In this document: piece by piece, positions 43,985-53,557 of the stretch
How positions within the stretch are numbered: position 1 is the first letter of the stretch
Layout: the number at the start of each line of letters is the position of its first letter
Origin: Gp1-AA122 sp035631655
GTDB lineage: Bacteria > Acidobacteriota > Terriglobia > Terriglobales > Acidobacteriaceae
Assembly: GCA_035631655.1 (NCBI GenBank)
Contig: DASQIH010000123.1
Location: forward strand, 8,970-72,969
DNA: 64,000 bases
Reading direction: 5' to 3'
The notes under the pieces: model-generated
The model's input: the letters and a program-made list of their open reading frames with translations, nothing else
What the model was told of the DNA's origin: nothing
Database searches by the model: none
Made by a program: the position numbers and the translations under genes

Positions 43985-44572
43985 TTACTTTTGCGTGATC
44001 GTCAGTCTGTGTTGGCCGACTTTGGCGGTGTCGACCCTATCAGGGAGAGTGAATTCGGAAGTTAGTCCGATGCCGGGATATTTTGGCTGCAGGTACTTTT
44101 CCAGGAATAGCTGCAGTACGAAATGCGGGATTTCTACGCCATCCAATGCCACGGACTGTACTTCCACGTAGCCTTTGTGGCCCATACCGCGGGCATGGGC
44201 TTGCACATCCACGTTGTGAACTCCGCTGAATATCGAAAGCAGCGGATTGGAACTGTGCTGCCCCGCTTTGATTTGATCGAAGTCCACACGGGAAGTCGAG
44301 ATGATCAGATCAGGCTGCGCCTCAAAGCGAACCGACTGAACGCCGGCAGGCAACTTCACGCGCCCGGCCGCGATATAGGCGTTCACCTCCTGTTCCGTAA
44401 ACTCAGTCGGCGTGGTATCAGGATGGGGTGCGGCTGCGTTTTGCTCGACATGCTGAAGCTTGCGCTCCATGCTGTCGGCAGCGGCGGAGGTCGTGCTCGC
44501 AGTTCCCGGTGGGCCGATTAGCATCGCAAGAACAAAGCAGGCAGACAGCAAGAGCGCGAAGCAAGACTTCAT
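43985..44572 (-). CDS. Secreted protein of unknown function
   Basis: A 195-aa protein with a signal peptide (about residues 1-25), a polar linker, and a domain opening FTEQEVNAYIAAGRVKLPAGV, with many beta-strands ending LPDRVDTAKVGQHRLTITQ. This layout resembles proteins with a LEA/AsmA-like beta-fold, unproven. The start overlaps the stop of the AsmA-like gene as ATGA, so the two are translated together and may both act on the outer membrane. Confidence 0.75.
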   Translation of the reverse strand: MKSCFALLLSACFVLAMLIGPPGTASTTSAAADSMERKLQHVEQNAAAPHPDTTPTEFTEQEVNAYIAAGRVKLPAGVQSVRFEAQPDLIISTSRVDFDQIKAGQHSSNPLLSIFSGVHNVDVQAHARGMGHKGYVEVQSVALDGVEIPHFVLQLFLEKYLQPKYPGIGLTSEFTLPDRVDTAKVGQHRLTITQK

Positions 44573-47103
44573 GGTTTCAGCGCGGCTCGAGTCTCGGGGG
44601 CGCTGGCCGGCAAAACGCGTGGTGCGGATAAAGTACCGGTCACATTGAATCCCCGCGCGTCGCTGCGGCCAAGTCTTACGTCCAACTGCTGGCGCAGTGA
44701 GGCAGTGCCGCTAACTTGATAGATGCCGACCGGAGTCTCCAATTTGCCCTGTTGGATTTCGAATACGCCAGCGTGCAGGCTCAAACTCCCGCTCAGGCGC
44801 CGGATGTGCAGCGGCGGGTCACCGGCCGTCAGCGCGATGTGAGGGAGCAGGCCTTCGCGGGCGTCAAACTGCAGAGTGCCAGTGGCTGAATCAAGGAGTT
44901 CTTTGGCGCTCGAACCCGAGGCGGCAAATCTATAGGTTGCGTCTCCGATGCCTGTGATCCAGCCGTCATGCATCGCTTCGGCCACTTGCGCAAGAGATAC
45001 TCGTTCGAGGCTACCCGTCCCGGAAAAAGTTGGAGGACTGGCGTGAAAATTCGCTTCCCAGGCCCCGCGATGCCTCCCTCCCAGCATATCTGCCTGAAAC
45101 CTGGAGAGCCGTACCTCGCCATCCTGAAAATCGAGGAGGCCTGAAACGTGATTGGCTGTGACGCCAGCGATCACGAGTTGGTCGGCAACGAGCTTGCCTC
45201 GCGCATTGAGGATAGTAAGCAATGACGGACCCTGCTGGGCCGCAGGCGAAAGAAAGCGGTACCACGGCCCTTTGCGAGCACCTGAATTGAACCAATCCTG
45301 GAGTTGCGCCGCAAAAATCTTGTCAGCCTGAAGCTCGAAATTGACGGGACAAGTTGCCGGGGACGCGCACTGCCGAGGGAAGCTGAGAGACCCGCTCCAG
45401 TGAGTTTCGGCTCCCAACGCAGTCAGTTTTCGGACTTGCACAGCGGAGTCGGAGAGCAGCAGGTTGGCAGAAGCGATCTCGATAGGTCCGTTGAGTCCGC
45501 GAACCTCCGCGTGCACAGAGCGGAGCTGCGCCGTACCCGTGATTGTGGGTGCTGCGAAGCCTCGCCAGGCGCCGGCAATCTGCAAATTCAGTTTGGCCGA
45601 CCCTTCTGCGGTCGGTGGCACAGTCCTTAGGCCGAGGGTTTGCGCCACTTGCAGCAGACGCTGCACTTGCGCCTCGCCCTCAACGAAGATGCTGTAACCG
45701 GATCCGCCAATCCAGCCTCGCACATCGGCAGAGGACGACTTACCCAGCGCGATGGTGAAAGGTCCGAGATCGAGATGGGCTTCGCCGGAATTCAGAGCGG
45801 GGAAGTTATTGACCTTATGGCCGAAAGACGGAGCGGATTGGGAGGTGAGAGAAAAAGGAATCTTGCCGAGAACCAATTCGGTTCTAGTGGTCTGCGAACG
45901 CAGACGAAGATCTCTGGTTTCCCCGCTGCCCTTCCATTCCAAGGAAGAGCGCCCAGGAGCTTGACTCGTGTGCAGCGAAAGGTCAGCGAACAACGATCCG
46001 CTGGCCGCCAGGTCCTCGGGTAAGTCTTTTTTGGTACGCCGAGCCAGGGCGACCAGCGCCTGGACCGGCAAGTCTTGCGCGGTCAGCGTCAAGTCACAGC
46101 TGCGCGGTCCGGTCGGAGCAGCGATCTGGCCGGCGACGGTCAGCATGCCAACGCCTACGGGAGAGCGACAAACGATCGGCGAAAGGCGGTGATCCAGCGA
46201 ACTGTAGTGAGCGCTGCAACGCGCGGCGAGTTGCAAGGGCTCGCTGGAAACAATGTCGTAGCGGCGAAAGTCCTGCACCGAGGTCTGCGCGTTAACGCTC
46301 AAGTCAGCGGGGATGCCGGAAAAACTAGCGGCAATGGTTAGACCTCCGCGCCAGCCCTTGTCCATCCCGCGGAGCAGTTTCGTGAACTGGCCCAGTTGAG
46401 CACCCTTCCATTCCAGGGTGAACTTGAGCGGCGTTTGGCGCAGGCTGTCAGAGCGCTGCCATGTCCCGGCCACGCGCAGAGTGCCGGTATCGCTGAGATT
46501 GAAATCGGTGCGCACCGGTTGGGCGGCGAGGCGCATGCCCCACTGATTTTCCGATTCCAGCCAGAGCGCGAAATCGGCATCGGTGAGCGCGTACGCCTTT
46601 TTCTCCTGGCCGATTTTGAAATTAATACGCCCGTTATCCGCTTCGATGTAGGGGAAGACCGGACGGGCCTCCGGTTTGGTATGGCTGGTGGGGGCGGCGG
46701 GAGTGCGGGCCGCGCGTTCGAGCAGCGACTCGAGATTCCAGTGCCCATCATCGCGCCGGACCAGGTTGAAGCTGGGTTCCTTGAGGCTGAGGCGTCCGAT
46801 TTCGAAGCGGCCGCGCAACAACGAACGCAGGCGCAGAACAGCGGTGACTTCCTGGGCGCGCAGCATCGGTTCCGCGCTGAAGTTGGGGTCGTCGTGAACC
46901 ACGAAGTTCACCAGGTCGAATCCCGGTTGGGGCAAGATCCGAACCTTTACCCAATCCACTTCGACTTTGCGACCGAGGGCAAGTCCTACCGAGTTGACGA
47001 TGCGCTTGCGAAGGCCATTGGCGCCGGGCCGGAACCAGAACAGGGCCAGCAGGATTATTGCCAATAACACGAACAGCCGACGTTTGGACAGAGAAACGTT
47101 CAC
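44569..47103 (-). CDS. AsmA-family envelope protein
   Basis: About 844 aa with one N-terminal helix (RRLFVLLAIILLALFWF) and a long periplasmic region of beta-strand repeats. The N-terminal AsmA signature is visible (LGRKVEVDWVKVRILPQPGFDLVNFVVHDDP, LRLRSLLRGRFEIGRLSL). AsmA-like proteins are thought to form lipid-transfer bridges between membranes. GTG 47103 overlaps the stop of the signal peptidase gene (GTGA); the ATG at 47130 is an alternative. Confidence 0.88.
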   Translation of the reverse strand: MNVSLSKRRLFVLLAIILLALFWFRPGANGLRKRIVNSVGLALGRKVEVDWVKVRILPQPGFDLVNFVVHDDPNFSAEPMLRAQEVTAVLRLRSLLRGRFEIGRLSLKEPSFNLVRRDDGHWNLESLLERAARTPAAPTSHTKPEARPVFPYIEADNGRINFKIGQEKKAYALTDADFALWLESENQWGMRLAAQPVRTDFNLSDTGTLRVAGTWQRSDSLRQTPLKFTLEWKGAQLGQFTKLLRGMDKGWRGGLTIAASFSGIPADLSVNAQTSVQDFRRYDIVSSEPLQLAARCSAHYSSLDHRLSPIVCRSPVGVGMLTVAGQIAAPTGPRSCDLTLTAQDLPVQALVALARRTKKDLPEDLAASGSLFADLSLHTSQAPGRSSLEWKGSGETRDLRLRSQTTRTELVLGKIPFSLTSQSAPSFGHKVNNFPALNSGEAHLDLGPFTIALGKSSSADVRGWIGGSGYSIFVEGEAQVQRLLQVAQTLGLRTVPPTAEGSAKLNLQIAGAWRGFAAPTITGTAQLRSVHAEVRGLNGPIEIASANLLLSDSAVQVRKLTALGAETHWSGSLSFPRQCASPATCPVNFELQADKIFAAQLQDWFNSGARKGPWYRFLSPAAQQGPSLLTILNARGKLVADQLVIAGVTANHVSGLLDFQDGEVRLSRFQADMLGGRHRGAWEANFHASPPTFSGTGSLERVSLAQVAEAMHDGWITGIGDATYRFAASGSSAKELLDSATGTLQFDAREGLLPHIALTAGDPPLHIRRLSGSLSLHAGVFEIQQGKLETPVGIYQVSGTASLRQQLDVRLGRSDARGFNVTGTLSAPRVLPASAPETRAALKP

Positions 47104-47897
47104 CGCACCACCCTGAGCGTACGTCGCCAACGGGTCTCATCGAAGAAATGAAGAATCACGTGGCCGAGAAAGCCGATGCGCTCACTGGCCGCGGTGTGCT
47201 TGTATTGATCAGGAGGGGTCTCGAATGACCAGTAGATGAACATGGGACGGCCAATCACATTCTCATGAGGAATGAAGCCCCAGAACCGACTGTCGTAACT
47301 GACGTCGCGGTTGTCGCCCATGGCAAAGTAGCTGTCCGGCGGCACCACGATGTCATCTCCCTGGATATATTGATGCAGGGCCACTTGCCACTCCGGAGTG
47401 GGCGAGGCATTGGAATATTCGGGAGGAACTGCCGGGAAATTGTCACGGTAGGGATTGTAGTCGCCGACCTTATGCACAACGTAAGGTTCATCCAGTTTCT
47501 GGCCGTTGCGGTACACCACTCCGTCGCGCAGGTGCAGACGATCTCCAGGAACACCGATAATCCGCTTGACGACATAAAGCCCGGGTTCCGCCGGCGACAG
47601 GAAAACCACGATGTCTCCCCGCCGGATGTTGCGATAGGGAATCACCGGTCCCGCCCACCGAGTTTCCGGAGAAAACTGAATGCGATTCACGAAGACGTGG
47701 TCGCCGATCAGTAGCGTGTCCTCCATAGAACTGGAAGGAATCTCAAACGCCTGCACGACAAAAGTGATGATGAACAAGCCGGTGACCAGCACGGAGGCGA
47801 GTGAGCCGAGGAATTCGACGGTCGTTTCGCGTTGCTTTTCTTCCTTCTGCGATTCTTTCTTGGCCACTTGCGCTCTTTCCACAGAATTTGAGGTCAA
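47100..47897 (-). CDS. lepB: Signal peptidase I
   Basis: A 265-aa membrane protease that removes signal peptides. After one helix (ASVLVTGLFIITFVVQAF) come the catalytic serine in IPSSSMEDTLLIGD, the lysine in VVKRIIGVPGD, and GDNRDVSYDSRFWGF. It starts with TTG in an ATTGA overlap with the preceding lepB, so it is translationally coupled. GTG at 47882 is an alternative start. Confidence 0.93.
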   Translation of the reverse strand: MTSNSVERAQVAKKESQKEEKQRETTVEFLGSLASVLVTGLFIITFVVQAFEIPSSSMEDTLLIGDHVFVNRIQFSPETRWAGPVIPYRNIRRGDIVVFLSPAEPGLYVVKRIIGVPGDRLHLRDGVVYRNGQKLDEPYVVHKVGDYNPYRDNFPAVPPEYSNASPTPEWQVALHQYIQGDDIVVPPDSYFAMGDNRDVSYDSRFWGFIPHENVIGRPMFIYWSFETPPDQYKHTAASERIGFLGHVILHFFDETRWRRTLRVVR

Positions 47898-48697
47898 TTT
47901 ACCAGCCGGAACGTACGATCCCAGCGCGTGATCTGAAACAGGTGGGTCACGATGTAGGCGAAACGAAAAAGTTTAGCGCCCGGCGAGGTCACCTCGGGAT
48001 ACATGTTGTCCGGATTACGGATGGACCAGTAAATCAATAGGGGGCTTCCGATGATGTTGGCCCGCGGCACAAATCCCCAATAACGGCTGTCCAGGCTCTC
48101 GTCGCGGTTGTCGCCCATGACGAAGTACTTGCCTTCGGGCACGATCAGTTCGCCGTGCTGCACGAGCTGCTTCAACTGCTTGAACCACAGCGGTTCCTCT
48201 CCGGGAGCGATGTAATCCACCTGGGGAAAATCATCGCGATAGACATCATGAATGGGAGAACTGTAGCGCACGTAGGGTTCTTTGAGGGGCAGCCCATTCA
48301 CCCACACCTGGCGTTTGACCAGGCGAACGTGATCGCCGGGGACGCCTACCACACGTTTCACGAAATGCTGGGCAGGGTTAACTGGATAATGAAAAACCAC
48401 TACATCACCGCGCCGGATTTGCTGATAGGGCATCACCCAATTGCCAAACGTTCCACCGTAGCGCAACTTGTTCACCAGCAGGTAGTCGCCGATCAGCAAA
48501 GTGTTTTCCATGGATTCGGAGGGGATCTGGAAGGCCTGAACGGCAAAGGTGATGACAAACACGGCAATCACCACCGTGGCCAGCAGCGATTGCATAGAGG
48601 CCATCCAATCCGTAGATAACTCTTCCGCCTTACGCTCGAGGGCAGGCGGCGGAGCGAGCTCTTTATTCTCGACGACGATGGGTTCAGTCTCCGGCAC
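47894..48697 (-). CDS. lepB: Signal peptidase I, second copy
   Basis: A 267-aa paralogue of the next gene with serine in IPSESMENTLLIGD, lysine in FVKRVVGVPGD and GDNRDESLDSRYWGF. A GTG at 48697, with AAAGAGAAG in front, overlaps the end of rnc by 14 bases; the frame extends to 48772 but that would lie deep inside rnc. Tandem lepB copies are common in Acidobacteriota and may divide up substrates. Confidence 0.93.
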   Translation of the reverse strand: MPETEPIVVENKELAPPPALERKAEELSTDWMASMQSLLATVVIAVFVITFAVQAFQIPSESMENTLLIGDYLLVNKLRYGGTFGNWVMPYQQIRRGDVVVFHYPVNPAQHFVKRVVGVPGDHVRLVKRQVWVNGLPLKEPYVRYSSPIHDVYRDDFPQVDYIAPGEEPLWFKQLKQLVQHGELIVPEGKYFVMGDNRDESLDSRYWGFVPRANIIGSPLLIYWSIRNPDNMYPEVTSPGAKLFRFAYIVTHLFQITRWDRTFRLVN

Positions 48698-49484
48698 GGG
48701 ACTTCTCTTTAGATGCCGCTTTGGGTTGTTCAGCTTCCGCCGACAGGTATTCCAGAACTTGCCTGGCAGCATCCTGTTCCGCTCTCTTCTTAGTGGAACC
48801 GGTGGCGCGCCCCACGACTTCCGCCTTGCTTTGCGATACCGGAGGATGCAGTCGAACCTCCACCGTAAAAGTCTTGTTATGTTCCGGTCCTTCCTCTTTT
48901 ACCAGCACGTACGATGGCTGAGGGCAGCCCTTGGCCTGCAGGGTTTCCTGCAAAGCGGACTTGAAATCGGTAATCGGAAGGGCGGTGCTGCCTTTCAGAT
49001 CCATGCGGAGGAGCTCGGGAGTGACAATCCATTGCAAGATGAACTGGCGAGTCAGCTCCAGTCCGCCGTCCAGGTACATGGCCGCGAGAATTGCCTCCAA
49101 GGCGTCCACCAGAAGCGCAGTCTTGGTGCGGCCGCCGCTCTTCTCCTCGCCTCTTCCCAGGCGTAGGTAGTGGCCCAGTTCCAACTGCTGCGCCACGCGA
49201 ATCAGATGCCGCTCGCTGACCAGGTGCGCTCGTAGTTTGGAGAGTTCTCCTTCCCGGAATCCAGGAAAGCGCTGGAAAAGTTCCTGGCTGGTAACCAGGC
49301 CCAGAACCGCGTCGCCCAGAAACTCCAGCTGCTCGTTATCGCCCATCCGAGCCACCCGATCAGGGTGTGCGGATTCCAGCTCGCGGGCCTGTGAACTGTG
49401 GGTCAGCGCCTGCTGGATTAATTCGGGATGCCGAAAATGGTAGCCGAGTGTTCCTTCCAGAGCGGCGATGTCTCGTGACTTCAT
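48684..49484 (-). CDS. rnc: Ribonuclease III
   Basis: Cuts double-stranded RNA, for instance in rRNA maturation. The 266-aa protein has the signature NEQLEFLGDAVL (E54, D58), the second acidic site in DALEAILAAMYLDGG, and a C-terminal double-stranded-RNA-binding domain (DFKSALQETLQAKG, KKRAEQDAARQVLEYL). ATG 49484 gives the usual N-terminus; ATG 49517 would add eleven residues. It heads the rnc-lepB-lepB-asmA series. Confidence 0.95.
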   Translation of the reverse strand: MKSRDIAALEGTLGYHFRHPELIQQALTHSSQARELESAHPDRVARMGDNEQLEFLGDAVLGLVTSQELFQRFPGFREGELSKLRAHLVSERHLIRVAQQLELGHYLRLGRGEEKSGGRTKTALLVDALEAILAAMYLDGGLELTRQFILQWIVTPELLRMDLKGSTALPITDFKSALQETLQAKGCPQPSYVLVKEEGPEHNKTFTVEVRLHPPVSQSKAEVVGRATGSTKKRAEQDAARQVLEYLSAEAEQPKAASKEKSRAGD

Positions 49485-49517
49485 GTTAAGCGGTGCATTT
49501 CCCCTTTGTGCCCTCAC

Positions 49518-50420
49518 TTAGTGTGGAACGGTCGTGTTCTGGGGCGGAGTGGTCCCGGCGGCGGGAGCCGCAGGTTTGCCGCCGGTAAGCTGCACGAGGC
49601 GATCACGCTCTCGAACCGCCAGGGTGTGGGCCGCACTGCCGTCCTGAGTAAGGTCTACCGCCTTGTTGGCATAGGTCAAGGCCTCGGGATACTTGTTTTG
49701 CCGATCTAATGCCAACGATAGCCGCAGCACAGTAACGGGATCAGGTTGCTGCGGGTAGGCGTCGATAGATTTGTGGAAGTCAGTCTCGGCTACCGTGAAG
49801 TTGTTCTTGTTAAACTCCAATGTTCCTAGAATTGAGTAGACGCTCGATCGCAGCAAGTTCTTGTACTCATCAACTTTTTCGGGAGGAGTTCCGGCGGGAA
49901 ACACGATGTCAGTGTCGATGGTTTGCAAGGCGCGTTCGCCCGATTTCCTGGCTTCATCCAGGCGCTGGTCTTTATCGAGATCGGTGTCGCGGGTGCGCTC
50001 GGTTAGCACCTCTGCCTGGTCCACCAGCGCTTCCGGGTCATCGGGATCGATGGCTAGAGTTTTGCGCGCCATTTCCAGCATCTTGTCGGCATTGTTCGCA
50101 TTCTGAAACCCACGCATCGCGGTTTTGTAGAGGATGACGCGCAACTCGCTGTCGGGGAACTTGGCGGCAAAATCGTCAGCAGCCTTCTCCACCGCGGCGG
50201 GATCGGTGTTGGCGCTGGCGGCCTTGAACGCGTCGAACTCGGGTTGAGTCTTGGCCTGCGGCGGATGCTTAGCCGGGGCCTGAGCCGGGGCGGGCGTGCT
50301 CGGCTGGGCCGGTGCGCCTTGCTGGCCAGTAGGCGGGTTTTGCGACTGGGTTCCACCGCCCTGGGCGAAAGTGAAAGGCGCGACAGCCAGGATCGCGCCA
50401 ATGATGGCTACTCGCTTCAT
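49518..50420 (-). CDS. Secreted TPR protein
   Basis: A 300-aa protein: signal peptide (MKRVAIIGAILAVAPFTFAQ), a Pro/Gln/Ala-rich linker to about residue 55, then TPR helices (AVEKAADDFAAKFPDSELR, ADKMLEMARKTLAIDPDDPEAL, NNFTVAETDFHKSIDAYPQQPD). Likely a periplasmic scaffold. It ends 33 bases before rnc. Confidence 0.85.
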   Translation of the reverse strand: MKRVAIIGAILAVAPFTFAQGGGTQSQNPPTGQQGAPAQPSTPAPAQAPAKHPPQAKTQPEFDAFKAASANTDPAAVEKAADDFAAKFPDSELRVILYKTAMRGFQNANNADKMLEMARKTLAIDPDDPEALVDQAEVLTERTRDTDLDKDQRLDEARKSGERALQTIDTDIVFPAGTPPEKVDEYKNLLRSSVYSILGTLEFNKNNFTVAETDFHKSIDAYPQQPDPVTVLRLSLALDRQNKYPEALTYANKAVDLTQDGSAAHTLAVRERDRLVQLTGGKPAAPAAGTTPPQNTTVPH

Positions 50421-50468
50421 GAGTTCTCCTTAAGCTGCGACGTGTGGTCGCGAGCAAATTCCTGCCGC

Positions 50469-51992
50469 TTACTTGTCGGTCGATTCCGGTTGCGGAGCTA
50501 CGGGCGGCTCATAAGCCTGCTGAAGACCCTTTTCTGCAGCGGCCCGGGCCTCGGGGAGAGAACTGCTTGCCGCCAGGGCCGCCCGATAATGTCCCAAAGC
50601 GGCATCGCGCTCTTCCTGCAAATCAAAAATTCTCCCCAGATAAATGTGCGACCATGCCACGACCTTAGGTTCTTTGGCCACATCTAGAGCCCGCTGAAAA
50701 TATTCGCGAGCGCCCTGCAAATTGCGGTTCATGGTGGCCGCTTGCGCCAGAATGAACAGCGCCCGTCCGGGATCCTCCCGCTGCTCGTCGAGAGCTTGCT
50801 GTGCTAATTTCTGCGCGCTCACAGGATCGCCGGCAGAGAGCCGCTTTTCAGCAGTGAGCAACAACTGGTCAGGACCGTGCCGCGGGATGTGCAACACCTC
50901 GGGAGAAGCTTGGCTGGCGAACTCGATGTTGCCCGCACGCTTGGTTTCTCCATGGACATCGATGGCGTTCAGCATATTGCCATAGGCGTCACGAAATCCC
51001 GTGGGCTCCTTCTCGAATTTGGCCAGCGCGTCGTAGAAATAGCGAGTCAGAATGTACCCTTGCTCCATGGACTTCTCAACTATTTCCTCGCGCTGCCCCT
51101 CAAGGCTCTTGCCCGATCCCGAGGTGCGAGCTTCGATAGCACGAATTAGAGACTCGGTTACCAGCAACGAGATGTCATTCTTGAAGCTCTCGTCCATGGG
51201 AGCCATTTTCACGTCGTCGAGCAGGGGTTGGAGGCGCTTCATGGCCTCGGGACGCTTCATCGCCAGCGGATCCAGCACATAATGAAGATAGGTGTGTCGG
51301 ATCTGCTCCATCTTCAGCGAGGAGCCCACTGGAGAGATCACTACGAAATAATCGCTCCCGTAAACGCGCGCATTCGTCTGGCCGGGCGCCCCCATCGCCT
51401 CCAAGTACACGGTGAATTGCCGTCCGAGGTAACTCGACGTTGGCAGCTTCAAATAGATGTCAGTATTGAACATCATTTTGGAGAGCGGGTCGTGATAGCG
51501 CTCAACCAGTGTTTCGTATTGATTCCGGTGGCGGAGCCAGATCTGGTGCAGGTTGGCCTCTTCGTAGAACGCCTTCAACAGGGCGCCGATCCCGAGAACG
51601 CGGACGGCATCGGGCGGAAGTTCGGATTCCTTCGCCCTGGGGTTGAAATTAGGAGGACCCTCAAGAACCAGCGCGAGCGAGATGTATTGAGTCAATTCGC
51701 GCGAGGCATCCGGCTGCGCATGATCCTGATAAAAACGGCATAATTCGCTGGTAGTTGCCGCGGTTTCCGCGGAACTTGAGACGGCTTTAGCCACCTCGGA
51801 ACGCACCTCGCTGCGGATGGGGTCAGAGATGCCCAGTTCCTGGTCGTAACCGCAAGCATTGATAGCGGTGAGGACGGTGAACAAGGTTTCGCTGGTGTCG
51901 AGCGTGACTCTAGGGGTGTCGGCCGCGAGACACACAGAACCCAGCGCCGCGAGCAAAGCCGCGTAAATCGCGCCTCGAGACCAGGAACCCAG
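50469..51992 (-). CDS. Secreted TPR protein with probable CTG start
   Basis: About 507 aa. The mature part begins around ADTPRVTLDTSETLFTVL. The middle domain (to about 380) is unrecognised and the C-terminal 130 residues are TPR (DPVSAQKLAQQALDEQ, NLQGAREYFQRALDVAKEP, RDAALGHYRAALAASSSL). No ATG or GTG can start a complete signal peptide; CTG 51992 has a perfect AGGAGG five bases upstream and gives GSWSRGAIYAALLAALGSVC, a good signal peptide. The TTG at 51956 is the only other choice and cuts the signal short. The 49.5-50.4 kb TPR gene follows. Confidence 0.8.
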   Translation of the reverse strand: MGSWSRGAIYAALLAALGSVCLAADTPRVTLDTSETLFTVLTAINACGYDQELGISDPIRSEVRSEVAKAVSSSAETAATTSELCRFYQDHAQPDASRELTQYISLALVLEGPPNFNPRAKESELPPDAVRVLGIGALLKAFYEEANLHQIWLRHRNQYETLVERYHDPLSKMMFNTDIYLKLPTSSYLGRQFTVYLEAMGAPGQTNARVYGSDYFVVISPVGSSLKMEQIRHTYLHYVLDPLAMKRPEAMKRLQPLLDDVKMAPMDESFKNDISLLVTESLIRAIEARTSGSGKSLEGQREEIVEKSMEQGYILTRYFYDALAKFEKEPTGFRDAYGNMLNAIDVHGETKRAGNIEFASQASPEVLHIPRHGPDQLLLTAEKRLSAGDPVSAQKLAQQALDEQREDPGRALFILAQAATMNRNLQGAREYFQRALDVAKEPKVVAWSHIYLGRIFDLQEERDAALGHYRAALAASSSLPEARAAAEKGLQQAYEPPVAPQPESTDK

Positions 51993-52068
51993 GGAGACCT
52001 CCTAAAGGCTGGGTGGGATGGGGGCTACTGTCTAAGTCTAAGAGGTTCGGGAAAGTGGGTCAAACGGA

Positions 52069-52124
52069 AGTGGTCAGTGGCCAGCAAATCAAATCTGCCC
52101 ACTGGCCACCAACCACTGACCACT
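52069..52124. repeat. Long hairpin with 12-bp perfect stem
   Basis: AGTGGTCAGTGG (52069-52080) is the reverse complement of CCACTGACCACT (52113-52124). Part of the loop can pair further (CCAG with CTGG). It follows the anti-sigma stop on the reverse strand by a few bases and may end that transcript. Confidence 0.8.
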
Positions 52125-52130
52125 GATTTT

Positions 52131-52817
52131 CTACCCTTTCACACTGATCTTCGAGAACGACAGCACGGCTCGTCCCGTGGTGTTGCGACCCAAGGACATG
52201 GCCGGACGAAATTTCATCAGGATCAGCATGTTCTTTACCTGGGGCAGCATGTCTTCCGATTCCTTGGGATCGGACAGAATGCGGTAATCTTGCACCCGGC
52301 CGTCGGAACCGACTACCGCCTCAATCACCAGCGAATCGGAGTGCACCGATCCGGCGGTCATCGCGAAGGCAGAGGACTGCAGTTCGGGCGGCAGCATTTC
52401 CGGGTCGCTGTACAGCATGAGGGGCACATCTTTGCTGTTCGCTAGCGCCTGGTCGGGCACTGTCAGGAAGCCCATCAGCACAGCAAAAATCACGATAGCT
52501 GCGACCAGGCCCGCCGTGGCCGGAACCATAAAGGCATTGATCGCGTTCTCAACCCGGACGCGCAAACCTTCAAACCGCGGCCGCCGGGCCTGAGCCGCTT
52601 CCTGCGAGATCAAAACCCGCAGCTTGAGAGCGAGGTCCGCCGGCGCGCGCTTGCGCCCAAGGGTGGTGAGCATGTGCTGAGATTGCAGCAAAAGATCGTA
52701 TTCGCGATGGCACGGCACGCAAGATTCGAGGTGCTGACCGAGAGCATGCATCTGCGTACCCGGGATCGCGCCGTCCAGATACGGCGAGAACAGCGACTTG
52801 GCATCAGCACAGGTCAT
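52131..52817 (-). CDS. Anti-sigma factor with zinc finger and C-terminal TonB-like domain
   Basis: A 228-aa membrane protein. The N-terminal zinc motif is HLESCVPCHREY, followed by a helical stretch, one transmembrane helix (about 102-122, AGLVAAIVIFAVLMGFLTV) and a periplasmic domain (LVIEAVVGSDGRVQDYRILSD, MKFRPAMSLGRNTTGRAVLSF). The periplasmic part has the TonB C-terminal look. ATG overlaps the sigma stop (ATGA), the normal sigma/anti-sigma pairing. Confidence 0.88.
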   Translation of the reverse strand: MTCADAKSLFSPYLDGAIPGTQMHALGQHLESCVPCHREYDLLLQSQHMLTTLGRKRAPADLALKLRVLISQEAAQARRPRFEGLRVRVENAINAFMVPATAGLVAAIVIFAVLMGFLTVPDQALANSKDVPLMLYSDPEMLPPELQSSAFAMTAGSVHSDSLVIEAVVGSDGRVQDYRILSDPKESEDMLPQVKNMLILMKFRPAMSLGRNTTGRAVLSFSKISVKG

Positions 52818-53557
52818 GACGTCACCTCGACTTCCCGGCCTCCCGTCGCAAGATTCCCTTGCGTCGTCTTCTTCGGGGCTTCTTCCGGAGCGCGTAAACC
52901 CAATTCCGAGCCGCACTCCCGAATGTAGGGAAGCAAGCGTTGTTTAAGCGCCTCCCGCCCCCGTGTCAGCCTTGATTTCACGGTGCCCAGAGAGACATCC
53001 GTGATTTCCGCAATTTCCTCGTAGGACATTTCTTCCAGGTCGCGCAGGATCAAAGGCGTCCGATAGGGCTCTGGAACCTTGCGCAACTCCTGCTCTAGCC
53101 GGCTCCGCACTTCCCTGCGGGCAACGTTGTCGAAGGGCGAATCGCCTTCATCGACAAAAGCATCGCCGCTGGCGACGTTGCTGTACGGCGCGTCCCCCTC
53201 GGCGGGCTCTATCGACAACTCGCGCGCCTTGTGGCGAAACCACCAGCGGCGGCGGTTGGAGGCCTCGTGCAACGCAATCCGGTAAATCCAGGTCTTCAGA
53301 CTGGATTCGCCGTGGAAATGCTTCATGCCACGAAACACTTTCAGGAAAACTTCCTGTGTCGTATCCGCGGCGTCGGCCGTGTCACCCAGGATGCGGTACA
53401 CCAGGCTATAAATCGGCTGGTGAAATTCGCCGATCAACCAGTTGTAGGCCTCCTCGGAACCAGCTTTTAATTCGGCGACAATCCCGGCTTCGTGGGCTCG
53501 AACCCCGATTGCGCTTGCGAGATCTCCCAAAGCGGCTGCTCCCGCCATGAGTTTCAT
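52814..53557 (-). CDS. ECF RNA polymerase sigma factor
   Basis: A 247-aa RpoE-like sigma factor with region 2 (LIGEFHQPIYSLVYRILGDTADAADTTQEVFLKVFRGM) and region 4 (VPEPYRTPLILRDLEEMSYEEIAEITDVSLGTVKSRLTRGREALKQRL). ATG 53557 (MKLMAGAAALG) has AGGGGTGACG upstream; an earlier frame start at 53605 is less likely. Its activity is presumably controlled by the coupled membrane anti-sigma factor. Confidence 0.93.
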   Translation of the reverse strand: MKLMAGAAALGDLASAIGVRAHEAGIVAELKAGSEEAYNWLIGEFHQPIYSLVYRILGDTADAADTTQEVFLKVFRGMKHFHGESSLKTWIYRIALHEASNRRRWWFRHKARELSIEPAEGDAPYSNVASGDAFVDEGDSPFDNVARREVRSRLEQELRKVPEPYRTPLILRDLEEMSYEEIAEITDVSLGTVKSRLTRGREALKQRLLPYIRECGSELGLRAPEEAPKKTTQGNLATGGREVEVTS

